A stretch of 64,000 bases of DNA from Antitrichia curtipendula (taxonomy: Eukaryota; Streptophyta; Bryopsida; Hypnales; Leucodontaceae): NCBI GenBank assembly GCA_951230915.1, contig OX579635.1, positions 4,960,001 through 5,024,000 of the forward strand. The letters run 5' to 3'. The notes below the pieces were generated by a model. It ran no database searches, was not told the DNA's origin, and saw only the letters and a list, made by a program, of their open reading frames with translations. A program made the position numbers and the translations under genes. Positions 12,016-23,488 of this stretch are shown here, piece by piece. Positions within the stretch are counted from its first letter, which is position 1, and the number at the start of each line of letters is the position of its first letter.

Positions 12016-13039
12016 ATCTTCTTGTCCAATGAACAATATTTAGCAATCAATTAGTCGGTTTCGGACTTGAGTAATGGACGCCACGAGAACGTTGATGTTC
12101 ATGAACAAGCACACCCCAAATTCGGAACGATCATATGAGCTGATCATATCATCAGAAGGCAGCAACCTGGTATGCGATCTTCGTAGCGAACTGCGACCGA
12201 GACAGGATATCGTGTGAATGTCAATGTATTTTTTACAAGGGTACTCGATGCAACTGTTTTGAGTGGTTCTCATTGTTAGTATGGAATTAATTTGGTGGGG
12301 TCTTTTCCCCATATTTGAGAGAATTTCAACAGTCTAAAACATGTATTACTGATACTTTTGAAGTCCAACTTTCGTTTTCATGTTGTGGTTTTCTTTTGAC
12401 CTCTTATAAATTAGTGCAGTTAATGGACAATGACGGGAGTGGTGTATTGTACAAAAACTCTGAAGTCAATGAAACATCACGACCAGGCAGAAGTCTGCGA
12501 GTTCGTATTTCAAAAATGTTCTCAATCGAATTAGAAAGTTAATCACAAATATGAAGCATGCATTACTGGTCATGCTCTAAAAAGTCTAAAACTGCTTCTA
12601 ACTAACTACAGTTCATATGATTTTATAACTGTGTGAAGCTTCTGCTTGCAACTGCACCACCTAAGTGGTTCCTCCAGCATTTAATAAATTTCTACTGAAT
12701 CAAGAGTCTTGATTCGTTTTTGCAAAACAAGAAATGAAGGTCATGACCAACATCCATCAGTTTTTTTGTTTTGTATCAATTTTTCATCATCAGCTTTGAT
12801 GGAATGTTAATAATAAGGGTTGTGCACTCCCCCTTTCCCCATGGCAACGGACCTCCTCAGAATCCTCCAATTTGCACTTTCAAAGAACAGACAAGATACC
12901 AATTCATGGAGACAAAGAAGTCTAAGTTGCATTAGAGCTCGTCACCTTTTCTTATTTTTTGCTCGAAGAGAATAGGCATGAGATTCAAGGGAATGCTTAG
13001 AAATCTACCATGACTCTGCCTAATCGCAAACAACCCAGA
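12016..13039. other. Intergenic DNA, 3' flank of the sugar transporter
   Basis: No gene recognised. The right-hand part is presumably the 3' UTR of the minus-strand transporter gene. Short open frames here show no family resemblance. Confidence 0.5.
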
Positions 13040-16000
13040 TCAAACTGAATTCACGGTGTCAGGTTTGGATTTCCCAGGGCGCATGAACCTCTTCCAGTAC
13101 CAATGCTGCTTCCAAACAAGGTCCATGAATGCGATGTGCATGCCTTTGGTTTCCGGTACAAACAACAGCACAAAGACTTGCATGACGGCCACCCAGCCTC
13201 CAAAGAAGAGAAAAATGCCCCACTTCATCGCACACAAGCTGGACAGGAAATACTGGGCGATGAGGAACGTGAAGAACATGTTCACGGACACAGCTATGCT
13301 TTGGCCTGCCGACCTGGTGTCCAAGGTCAGGATTTCGCTGGGAATCAGCCATGCCAGGGGACCCCATGACCATGCGAACGCTGCCACAAACAGACAGATG
13401 ATGATCACCACCACCACGGCCAGAGGATGCGACTGCATGGGCGACGTGTTCTGGTCGCGGTCTCCTATCATTGCGGCGCTTAGGAAGATGCCCATGCCCA
13501 TCTGAATGCATGAAACATTCAGCAATGTCAGCTAGTAACAGATTGGACTGACTGGATCTACTTTGGAGGGAGGAGACTGAGGGTTACAATTATGTCCAAT
13601 AACTGACTCGTTGCTACGCAGCTTGTCTGGTTATCAATTACATACACAAAACCTCAAGATCCGTATGATCTAACAATTTTGTAGAGGACAATGCAAGCAA
13701 AGCAAAGAGCCTTTATAAAATTTGGAGAGATTGATTCAAACCTGACACAAGAACATTTGCAACCCTCCAGCCAAGAGGAAAAACCGTCTTCCCAATTTAT
13801 CAACAGCCACCATGGACACCACAGTAGCCACCAGGTTCACCGCCCCAGTGATGACCGCGGAGTAGAGCGCTGCCTGCTCGCCGTAGCCCAAGGTGTGGAA
13901 CAGCACGGGAGCGTAGAACATGACGGCGTTGATCCCCGTGAACTGCTGGAAAAACATGATCGCCACAGAGATCACCAGCTGAGGGCGGTTGTGTCGCTCC
14001 AGAAGATTCTGAAACGGATGGGACACGGATTCCGCTTGGTGGATGGCTTCCTGGATGTCCTCGAACTCTTCCTGCACTTCTGTTGTGCCGCGGATCCTGC
14101 TTGCACAATTCTCAATTCATTAAATTGGCAGAAGATTGTAGAATACGAAGCCAGCTTAGTATGGACTGCGAACAAGAATGTCAGGTTTTCTCCATGAATC
14201 AACAACATTCAGATTTGTTCGTTGAATGACTCAAAACGAGTAGAGGAATTATTTACGGATTCTATCCCTCTTGTGAATCGTACCTGATGAGAGAGTGACA
14301 ATTGCCTTGAACTTGAACCAACATTGTAGATATACAAGCAAATTTTTCTTTAATAACTAGAACAGGTCTCAGTTCTAAGTTCAGGTTTAAATTTTGCACC
14401 CTTGACTTGAACAAAAGTTTGCTTTAATTAAAGACGAAAGTCTGCCAATTCAATTGATGAAAGTCATCATAAATACCTCTGGAGCACCGCGAGTGCTTCA
14501 TTGGAGCGTCCCCTTCGGATCAAGCTGAGCGGCGTGTCGGGAAGCATCCATCCGCCCGTGGTCAGCAGCAGGGCAGGAAGAGCAGCCCCTGCGAAAGAGA
14601 TGCGCCAGCCATTGTGGTGCATGAATCGGTTGGTGATGTAATTGACCATGTTGGCTAGGAATATGCCAATCGTGATGCCCTGCTGAAACAGGATGTTGAG
14701 GCCTCCTCGCCATCTCGCAGGGGCCATTTCGGACGAATACAAGGGCACCACCTGCACATGCATGATCACAAGACATGAATAACCTCGATCAGCAGGTATG
14801 TATATTTATTGTCAGCCATATGATTCATTAAGCCTGCATAAACCCTGCTTAAACCCTACCCTAAACCTTCGTTAAACCCTGCATAAACCCTGCTAAAACC
14901 CTGCTTAAACCCTGATTGCCCAGTCGAAAATACAGACGGAGGGTCCTAGACACTGGTTGGAGATGTTTGCAAGCGTTTCTGCTGCTGCCAGATCTCTGGA
15001 GTCTTCGGGCTACACTCAAAACATGTTTGCTGTTCGACCTTCTCTCTAACAACATGTCCTGCTCGCTTGTCACACATTCGAACTAGGTTCATTAAAAAGT
15101 TGGGACCCCATGCTAGACCAGTCCTGTGATACGATCTCTTTGAGTGTGCTTATTATCGACGTCAACCTAATCATGGACACCTAGTGATAATCAAAACTTC
15201 AAAGCTTCGGATATCAGAAGAACCCAGTGTCATCATTAAAAGTGTACGGTTAACCTAAAACCTGCACACTGGAATACATATACTATATATTAAACCCCGG
15301 CTAAACCCCTGCTCAAAGCAAAGGTGGGGAATCCAAGTCACGGAACTGAAATTTTTGCAAGTTAGAGTTTCTGCTGCTGCATATATCTCTGCAGTCATCG
15401 TGCTACTCGATTTCCTTCACCTAATAGCAAAAACCTAATTACAACCAGAGCTCCCAAGCGTTTGATTCTAAAGGGAATGTATTGTCATATCATTAAATTG
15501 AAAGACATAACGTGTTTACGTCTCCCATGAAGCCTTCCCTAAATCTCTAGGAGTCCGTTACAGGACCATAGCTTGTATGTGAAGTCTGGATTACTCTGTT
15601 CAAAACAACTGCTTTGCTTTTCTGTCCACCCTGCTTGGCTGGAGCCGAACAAAGGACCAAATCGCAGAAGGGTATACGTAGTTTCTTACACAAGAAGAAG
15701 TCAAAGAAATCCCGTCAATTGCAAAAAAGAGTTTAGAGAACAGCACTCATCCGACTGACCTGATTAGCGAAACCAATTCCCCAACCCATCAACGCCCGCC
15801 CAACGATGAGCATTGCCAGATTCTTCGCCCCTGCGGTATGACCAGCCCCCACAACCGAAACAATTCCAGCGAGCAACATGGTGAGCTTTCGCCCGTACTT
15901 GTCCGTCACCCAAGACGCCACAAAGGTCGACACCAGCGCAGCAAGGTAGAGCACCGCCGTCGTAGTCTGCAGCCAGTGATTATTATACTTGCAATAGTCG

Positions 16001-16559
16001 GTCTCCTTGGTGAAGCTGTGCGCTTTTCGTGCGATGTCAGGGAAAAACTTGATTTGGAAATCTTCCATTGCTTCCACTCCTCCTGCACCACCAGAAGATC
16101 GACACAATCAATCGCTGCCGGAGCTTTTCCAGTAAACCTATACCGGATACTACGATTAGAAGAAAAACAAACACGTAGAATTGGTGATGGTTTTCCAGAT
16201 ACTACTATGATTAGAAAATACCGTCACGTTGAATTGATGACGGTTTTCCAATGATCGGTGTACCATAAAACCACGAATGAGTTACCTTAGAATTCGAAAA
16301 AAAAAATCTCATTGATTAAATTGGGTTATGCTTTCGCAGAAAAGAAATGATGTACCGGCCTATCTCAGATTATATCCTTTTAGAGATTCTCAACAACGGA
16401 TTGAAGCTTACCAGATATGCCGATGTCGTAGCCGAACAACAGACCCCCTGATGCCGCCAGAATACATGCGAGGATCACATACAGCGTCGTGGACCCCGGG
16501 TAATACTTCTCCTCTTCAACTGCCGCAGGAACCAATTGCCTTGGAGGAGTAGGCGCCAT
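13040..16559 (-). CDS. STP: STP-type monosaccharide/proton symporter
   Basis: Plasma-membrane hexose/H+ symporter of the plant STP family (MFS sugar porter). Exons, high to low: 16559-16412, 16082-15760, 14751-14477, 14096-13742, 13501-13040; GT-AG throughout, 520 codons, the usual STP length. Landmarks: [14 protein letters not shown] in TM1; TDKYGRK and [14 protein letters not shown] around TM2-4; [19 protein letters not shown] at the central loop; [16 protein letters not shown] in TM7; [18 protein letters not shown] in TM10; FVPETKG after TM12. The Cys in DYCKYN of the extracellular loop and the Cys in SSLCAMKW match the lid disulfide known from Arabidopsis STP10. The N-terminal tail is about 24 residues and cytosolic. 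The ATG at 16559 was chosen over an upstream GTG. A fragment of exon 3 plus intron 2 is duplicated at 48.2 kb. Confidence 0.95.
14832..14914. repeat. Degenerate telomere-like TAAACCCTGC repeats in STP intron 2
   Basis: About eight imperfect units of the form (T)AAACCCTGC or AAACCCTA occur in a row. They resemble the plant telomere unit AAACCCT with a GC insertion. A diverged copy of the same stretch is carried with the transporter fragment at 48.35-48.42 kb. Confidence 0.7.
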
Positions 16560-16616
16560 CACTGCTAATTTAATTCTACTCCTAGAAATGAATTGAAATC
16601 ATTTATCGCTACAAAA

Positions 16617-16814
16617 TCACTTTCGTTTCAAGACTTCATCTCTGCCAACGTGAAATCCTAGGCAGTAGCAATGTCCGGGACGTGAAAAGCCAATTGAGTC
16701 CTGATAAATCGTCGGCAAGAGCTGGTCCATCACCTTCACAAAGCGCGGCAGAAATGAATCCTGAGACCTTGTTTTGGGATCAAGAACTTGAATTGCTTGA
16801 GGAGCGGAGGCCAT
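16617..16814 (-). other. Possible 65-codon upstream ORF before the STP gene
   Basis: An ATG-initiated minus-strand frame starts 255 bases before the transporter ATG and stops 57 bases before it. It encodes no recognised peptide. It may be an upstream ORF in the 5' UTR or chance. Confidence 0.2.
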
Positions 16815-19461
16815 GGCGATGGTAGACTCGGGAGGTGGGGGAGTGGTTGCAAGCAGGGGAGAACTTGCAATGCAAGGAAACAACGGAGTGACAGGAACTT
16901 GGCTTGATTCTATCAATTGATGCTTCCTTTTATGCTTGCATGTGCGTGATGTTAAATTACTGCAGAGTTGGGGATTCATCTGGTCGAAGGATCTCGATGG
17001 TAACGACAACCTTGACGTAAGGATTCCAATGAAGTTTGTTTCGTTTATTTTGGGTGAAAGTGCTGAAAGCGACCATCTTTGGGAGTGACGAAGCTATTTT
17101 TATCCAAAGACGCTATTTACATCCGTGGTCACGGATGAAATATCGGCAAAATAGGGATGAGAACTCAATTGTTCATTCAGAAGTGTAAACAGTTATCTCA
17201 AGATCAGTGATACTTATCTTATTATTTTGTACCACTTTAGTGATTTCATCTAAGAGAATATATCACCTTGGATAAAAACTTGCCCTTTTTCATCCTTCAA
17301 GATTCCTTGAAGTCATCCAAATGGATGCAAAATGTCCTTTGCAGCTTTCCAAGATTAGAATTTTTTTTTACTTGCCATCATTTAAAAAAAGAAATGGCAT
17401 TCCTTTTACTTTTAAACATTTGTAGGGAATTTCGTTAAAATGGTGTCATTCTGCTAATTTGACAATATGAAATCAATATCATTCCTAGATGTCTAAAATC
17501 TACATTTCAAAAGAATTCTTATAATAGAAAATTTTATGTTGTCTGGAAGTCCACAAAGTGAGCTTCCTTCTGCTTATATTTCAAAACATGTTGAATATAA
17601 TTTTCTAGATGGATATGACTATATCTATAGAGTTGTTACAAATAGCCAATTTTTTTCCTATTTTGATTTTTTTTTCCTACTCTTTCCAAATTAAAACATC
17701 AAAATATCTATTTTCTTAAAAATTAGCATTTTTTTAGTTCTTTTATTTATAGAATTTTTATGTGCATCTCCTTGGGTGGTTCCCTTCATCTTAAAGGTGT
17801 ATTCATTGGCCATATTTTTTTAAAATTTAAAAAAATTTAAATTTAAAAAAAAAATACTTGGTAGAAAAAAGCATGAGATTGTGAAACACAACAAAATCAT
17901 CAGAATGTGAGTAACGTCAATTTCGTTAAAATGGCATATGAAATCCGCCACTTTGTCTGAACATCTAGGACAAGTATAGATGTAAACCTGCCAAAGTTCT
18001 GGAATGTCGCCATTCTAATGAAATTCACGTTAAGTTCACAACTAAATCGGCAGGTGTTTCTTGCAATCACCCCAAACAACAAACAAGTGCAAGCTTACAG
18101 GAATATCTTCAGAAGGACTTGCGGTCTTCCAGAGGCCTAATTACTTTTCTAATGCTCCAAATTTTTCTTGTCCATTTGATTTACTTGCAACCCTAGGTTT
18201 GACAAGGTTTTGTTCTGTACTGTACAGTACAGTACGTAGGAACGTTGAATTTGTTAAATTGATGGAAGTTCACTGCTTCGGCACTTTTCAAGGAACTTGA
18301 TTGTGCAAGATGCATCATGTTATAAGTTTGGCCACCATCACGCTAATCTAATGAAATTGACGGCAAGGGTATTAAGAAATTTCACCACCGCAATCCCAAG
18401 GGCTTTCTCATTCCCTTCGAGCTTGCCAGGATCTACAGTACTCCAACCCGCGCAGTGTCGTTGGGACTGCAAGCTAGGTCAAGTTTTGTGAGCAGTCACT
18501 TCATATCCAGGCTCCTCGGGTATTAGTGTCGCGTACAGCAAACTCATGTGTTGTGTGAGACTCGAGGAGTAACTGAAAAAGAGATTTGGTGATTTTAATC
18601 CTTTTAGGAGCACGAAATGGCAAGCAACTCTACCTCAAGACTCAAGAGATCGCCCTCAAGGGGAAGGAGTTCGGCTTTGATCATCGGCTCTCCCTTGGCC
18701 AGGGATGCTTCGAAGACATCACCCCAATGTTACGACTCACAGCTAACACACAAAATTTGAGCAGAAAGGTCGAGGGACCAGCCTCACAGGGGAGGAGTTT
18801 GGATCTAAGCATCGACTCTCTCATTAGCCTGGGATATATGCTTCGAATACATCAGCCCATAAGTATCCTAGTCTCACGTCAACATATACACAAGATTTGA
18901 GGAGCTTGAAACAAGCAGTTCCAAGACAAGACATAGAGAAATGAAAAATAGAATAAATAAATGAGGGAAACCATCTTGTAACAGCTGAACACTGGAAGAC
19001 AGAAAGCAAAAACGTAATTGTAGCAAAAGTGCACGTCATTTCGCATTGATTTGCGAATCATCTGCTGCCTAGAAAATAAAGCACGATTCCTTCAATTTTC
19101 ACCTACTCTTAGACACTGAGATAGAGGCTTTAAAATTTCAAACTCCATACTATCATCTTTCGTTTCACGAAATCAACTTAGATTGCTCTGCAAACCAACA
19201 ACCTATGCTACTTCAGCATCCTTACAGACGATGACCAGGATTGTAGCCATGACCAGTGTGGATCTCCGAGATCCTCCCTTTCAATCCTTGTACTGAAGCT
19301 GGTTAGGGTCACCCAATAAATCCTATGTGGTTGAATTATAGACTCCACAACAGGCCATTGCCCTGCTTCAACATAACTGAATCCATATTTAATTGCAGCA
19401 TAAAGTCAAGAAACAACTGAAACTCCTTGGAAAACTCGGTCTCCTACTCTCATGCTCTGGC

Positions 19462-20835
19462 TCATGTTTCCATAGAATTGGATACACCCCCCTCCACTTC
19501 CAAGTCAGCTTGCAGCAATGCATCCTCTTCAGCTGGCCAGTTTCTTTTCATCAGAGTTACAAGCGAGCTTCTGCGGATGAACGCGTGGCAGAAGAAACTG
19601 TTCCGCTGTAAGGCCTCCAACTGCTTCTCTAATGGCAAAGTCAGAAACACACCTTCTAGAGCTTGTCCAAACTCCGACGTCAGAAGGATGTCACTCTGCG
19701 TGTCCAGATCATGAATAGAACTGATCCACTGCCAATTCTCGATCAGTAAAACTCGATCTGGAATTCCCAACAGCAGACCTCCGGCGACCACCTCTCGGAA
19801 AATGAATATCACAAGCTTACAAAATCGTAGTGCAATGGTTCTTGAAGCTGGTTGTCTAGAGTCCACAACGTGGGATGCAATAATTATTGGGAAAAACAAC
19901 TCCAAATGCAGCCAGCACTCGATCACTTCTTCGGCCACTTGGGTCTTCAACAAGAGCTCCAGTGCCCAACATAGTGCCTTGAGTTTTTGTTCAAAGCCAG
20001 AAACTCTCTCAACGTCAATGTCCACCATAGTTTGTCCCCCAAAGTCATGAAAGCTAGCATGCTTACGGCAATCCTCATGGAAGCTTTCCAGCATTTCCTT
20101 CACCTCCTTGTTCACAATCGTGACCACGTCGTTTTCAAATGCAGAATGAATTTCGCTTTGTCGAATGCTCGTGAACAAGTCCTCAAACAAAGATTGAGCA
20201 TTGAGGAAACTCTCCCAACTAACACTTCCATCTTGATGCAAAGCAATGCAAATGCTGTGAGAAATCTGCTGCCATAGCAACTTCTTACGATAATCCTCCT
20301 TGCCATGTTCTCCGATTTGCAACCGAGACACCACATCCTTGGCCTGGTTTCTGGGAAAATCTGGGGATGATGAGAAATGTCGAATCCTGCGCTCATCCTC
20401 CTCAGTCCAAAGTATGGTTGACAAATACCGACAAATGGAGTTCACCAATTCGAGAAACTCGATCTGAGATGCGACTCGGAGAAGCTCCAGATTGGATTTG
20501 ACATCCTTGAAGTTTTTGCGGAGAGGCGTATACATGCGGGAAAAGCAGTCTGTGTAAGTTGCAACTTGCATCCCGTGGATGAGCTCCAGATTGAATTCCA
20601 TGGAAGGTGGTGCATCTGGACCTGTCCATCTTGTGCTTAAGCACGCTTGGAAGTACTTGCTCTGAATCTTCAACCGAGTGGAATGCACCTTGTAGACTGC
20701 CAAGGGCTCTCGGCTCCTCAGGTTGGTGACTTGCTGTTGGTTGATTCCGTTGGGGACGAGGCGAATGGAAACATCTTGATGGTGGTTTATGCCGCCACAC
20801 CATACTGTCATGGGCGCTTGTTGCTCTGGCTCCAT
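19462..20835 (-). CDS. BTB/POZ-domain protein, array copy A
   Basis: 457 residues in one coding exon. Residues about 15-140 look like a BTB/POZ fold: DVSIRLVPN, then the strand-helix segment PLAVYKVHSTRLKIQSKYF followed by FQACLSTRW, then VATYTDCFSRMYT and a LELLRVASQIEF segment. The remainder is helical (RKKLLWQQISHS, ALCWALELLLKTQVAEEVIECW), like the C-terminal region of the small plant BTB family of At1g63850/At2g13690 type. Such proteins are generally thought to act as CUL3 ubiquitin-ligase adaptors, but no function is known for this one. A 5'-UTR intron is likely between 21465 and 20861 (donor GTACGT, acceptor TCCAG). The ATG at 20835 is the first in frame after that acceptor. Relative to copies B and C it carries a longer linker (VVDSRQPASRT) and an intact C-terminal tail. 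Confidence 0.8.
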   Translation of the reverse strand: MEPEQQAPMTVWCGGINHHQDVSIRLVPNGINQQQVTNLRSREPLAVYKVHSTRLKIQSKYFQACLSTRWTGPDAPPSMEFNLELIHGMQVATYTDCFSRMYTPLRKNFKDVKSNLELLRVASQIEFLELVNSICRYLSTILWTEEDERRIRHFSSSPDFPRNQAKDVVSRLQIGEHGKEDYRKKLLWQQISHSICIALHQDGSVSWESFLNAQSLFEDLFTSIRQSEIHSAFENDVVTIVNKEVKEMLESFHEDCRKHASFHDFGGQTMVDIDVERVSGFEQKLKALCWALELLLKTQVAEEVIECWLHLELFFPIIIASHVVDSRQPASRTIALRFCKLVIFIFREVVAGGLLLGIPDRVLLIENWQWISSIHDLDTQSDILLTSEFGQALEGVFLTLPLEKQLEALQRNSFFCHAFIRRSSLVTLMKRNWPAEEDALLQADLEVEGGVSNSMET

Positions 20836-21463
20836 AATTTGTGAGGCTTCTGGACGTAACCTGGATACATGTATCATTGACACATGGGTGACTGTGATCA
20901 CAAGTTTGATACAATGAAGTCCAATAAGTTAATTTACATTCATGACTTGCTAAGCATATGTGTGACTACTCTGAAAGTGTGTGTTCCATCATTGCAATAT
21001 TTGGCCGAACTGAGATTCAAACTACCTCCAAAGTCCAAACCGAAGCACAGCTATTACAGTTTAATTAGCAGGACCGCACTGGCTGAGAGAATGAACAAAA
21101 AGCATCGACGTCTCTACTTAATTCAAGGCCCTACCTTCTTATCGTACTCATTCAAAAGTATAACTTTCAAGAGATTTGCAATTTTCTGTTTGGAGCCTAA
21201 ATTTGTAGGGAGTTAGGGACCATAATTTTTGCAGCCGGCTCTGATGTATGCAACACTGACTGACACAATCGAAGACCTAGCTTGGCCCTTTGAAACTCAC
21301 TCCCTGTTTTAATGAATGTATATGACCATGGATGAACATACCATCGATCAGCACATGGCCAGGACTAATACCTATCACACATGGACAGCGTGTTCTAGTT
21401 TATACTCCCTTCCCGCCTGTCTTCTAGATCGAGCACTGTTAGTCACAAGAAGGAAAAGTACGT

Positions 21464-21830
21464 ACCACGAGGTCGCAAGCTTCGGTGGTGCTGAGCTTTC
21501 GGAGTCCAATCGATCAAAGATCAACTGAAGGATCGATCAGCGCCTGCTCAGGACCGAGGGAGATAGAGCTGAGAAGGGGTGAGGGCCTGGGCGTGATCTC
21601 CTAGCAGAGAGACTCGCGACAGAGAACAACAGACAGTGAGTGAAATGAAATGTATGAGGCAGGTTTCGATCAGGCTCCTACTCTTATAGTCTGGAGCTCA
21701 CTACCGAGGCAACAATGAAGCTAACTACCGAGGCAACAAGTTCTCTTAGTGTCTGGATTACTGCCGAGGAGCACGTGCTCATATTGTCTGATTGCAGAGG
21801 ATTAGTACCGAGGCAACAAGTGCTACATTG
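21464..21830 (-). promoter_or_regulatory. 5' UTR exon and repeat-rich promoter of BTB copy A
   Basis: The UTR exon ends at donor 21465-21464. Upstream (21684-21830) are four imperfect units built on TACCGAGGCAACAAGTGCT, separated by TCTGGATTA-like linkers, period about 35-45 bases. The same arrangement stands before copies B and C, so it is probably a functional or at least retained promoter feature. Confidence 0.6.
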
Positions 21831-22445
21831 TGAATATTGGTAAACAAATTAGTGAAGTTTGGAAAATGCCGAAAGTCCGGGTATCTAAGCTTCTCGTAGC
21901 TGTGAAGTCTCGGTGATCAAACGATTCAAATCAAAGATCAAACAATCATAGACACCAGCCACCTAGATGTATACGCCAGTATGCAAATATATCTCATGAA
22001 TTGCTTTAATACAAGGTTGACAGAAGGATCCATAATTTGCTTGAGAATGGTGCAATGTGGAATGATGTATTTATCTCTCAATCATCGTTAATATGTCTGG
22101 AGTGAAGCGCTCCAGCAAGGTTGATATACTATGCCAGTTTCATGGTTAAGAAGATGGGGTTAAAGTTATTTGATTTTAATTGACATGTATGCTGTACATT
22201 GAAATGTGCTGAAGATGCAAAATTTTATTCCATAACAGAGGCACCTCGAATTGTTCAAAGTAATAATGTAAACGATCCCTGGCAAAGGAATCCAAGCCAT
22301 GGCCTTGTTGCAAGGTCAATTGACTCAACTCAATCAAGTATTGCCTCTTTCATCATTGGATGCAGTTGTGATGGAGTCTGATGTATTATATTATCTTTCA
22401 ATTTGCAATTAATATTCTATCATTCATTGTTACTAATCAAGTTAA

Positions 22446-23377
22446 CCCCTAAAGGACCAGCATGCGGTTTTTGGCAATATAAAAAATTTGGGCAGGTACT
22501 TGTGACTAGAGATTTTCATATTTTTGGCTGAAATTTTAATAGAAGGTGGGCGCAAGGAGTATCTTTCATAGGCACTAAATTTCATGACATTTGGAAATAG
22601 AAGTCAAAAGTTATGGCCAAATATGTTACTTTTTTTCGTAACTGGGCAGTCTGGGGCTCTGGGCAGATCAGAAAAAATCACTTTTTTTAAAAACAAAAAA
22701 TTGAAATTGATTTTCTAGAGTTATATATACGTGGAAAGCTTTGAATCATTCCATTTCAACCAATGAATCAAAAGTTATGAGGATTTTTAGTTTGCGGGCA
22801 ATTATAGATTCTCTACTCTGAAATAAACTTTGAAGTTGTTTATTTAACTCAATTTTTAATATTTTTTGAAAAACAAAATTCATAGGATGTAGGTTGTTTA
22901 TTACAACATTACAACCACTGGGATTTACATTTTTCAATTCCATAATTAAATTCTTAACAATTTAGTATTTTGGATTGTTCTCTACTTCTTGCTACTTACT
23001 ATTTTTTTTGTATGTATTATACAATATCAAATGATTTGAAAATTTTTAAGCATGTAGAGAACTTGTTTAGGAAAAAAAATTCAAAGATGCACCACCATTT
23101 TGGACATTTTTTCATACAAATGTGACCTTGTGAAGTGCAGCTGCCCTGTTTTTCGCAGGGACAAAAATAAATTTCTTGCCAATTCAAATGCTAATATCTT
23201 CCAATCCGCATGGTGGAAAATTCTGAAATTTTTTCGACATCTTCTAAAACTAGTTTACTATAAGATCTTACGGTTACATGTGTCAAAAAAGTGTGTTTTT
23301 TCACAAATTTGGTACTTGTAAAGAAATGGCAGTTTTGGAGTGTTTTTGGTGAAAACATAGTCATAGAACTTTAGGGG
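22446..23377. mobile_element. piggyBac-like non-autonomous element 1 (932 bp, TTAA TSD)
   Basis: Ends are CCCCTAAAG and CTTTAGGGG, flanked on both sides by TTAA (22442-22445 and 23378-23381). The paralogous site in macro-unit 2 at 38330-38333 has a single TTAA and no insertion. TTAA duplications with CCCT-type termini are diagnostic of the piggyBac superfamily. No transposase ORF is present; the interior is AT-rich. Confidence 0.75.
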
Positions 23378-23488
23378 TTAATTCAAGCAAAGTGCCGTCC
23401 TACATTGGACTATATTACTTAGTCACATATCGGATGGATCATTTTGGATGAACGTGACTTAAATAATCTAAATCTGTTGGATAAAATG

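Noticed and set aside
13056..14197. Plus-strand frames over the sugar-transporter exons
   Set aside because: They are antisense to well-supported exons and show no known domain.
16617..17009. 130-codon minus-strand frame before the STP gene as a separate gene
   Set aside because: No family resemblance, low complexity, and it lies in the expected 5' UTR; only a possible upstream ORF is noted.
19802..20914. Additional frames overlapping BTB copy A (and the equivalents in B and C)
   Set aside because: They are repeated in all copies only because the DNA is duplicated; no independent coding signal.
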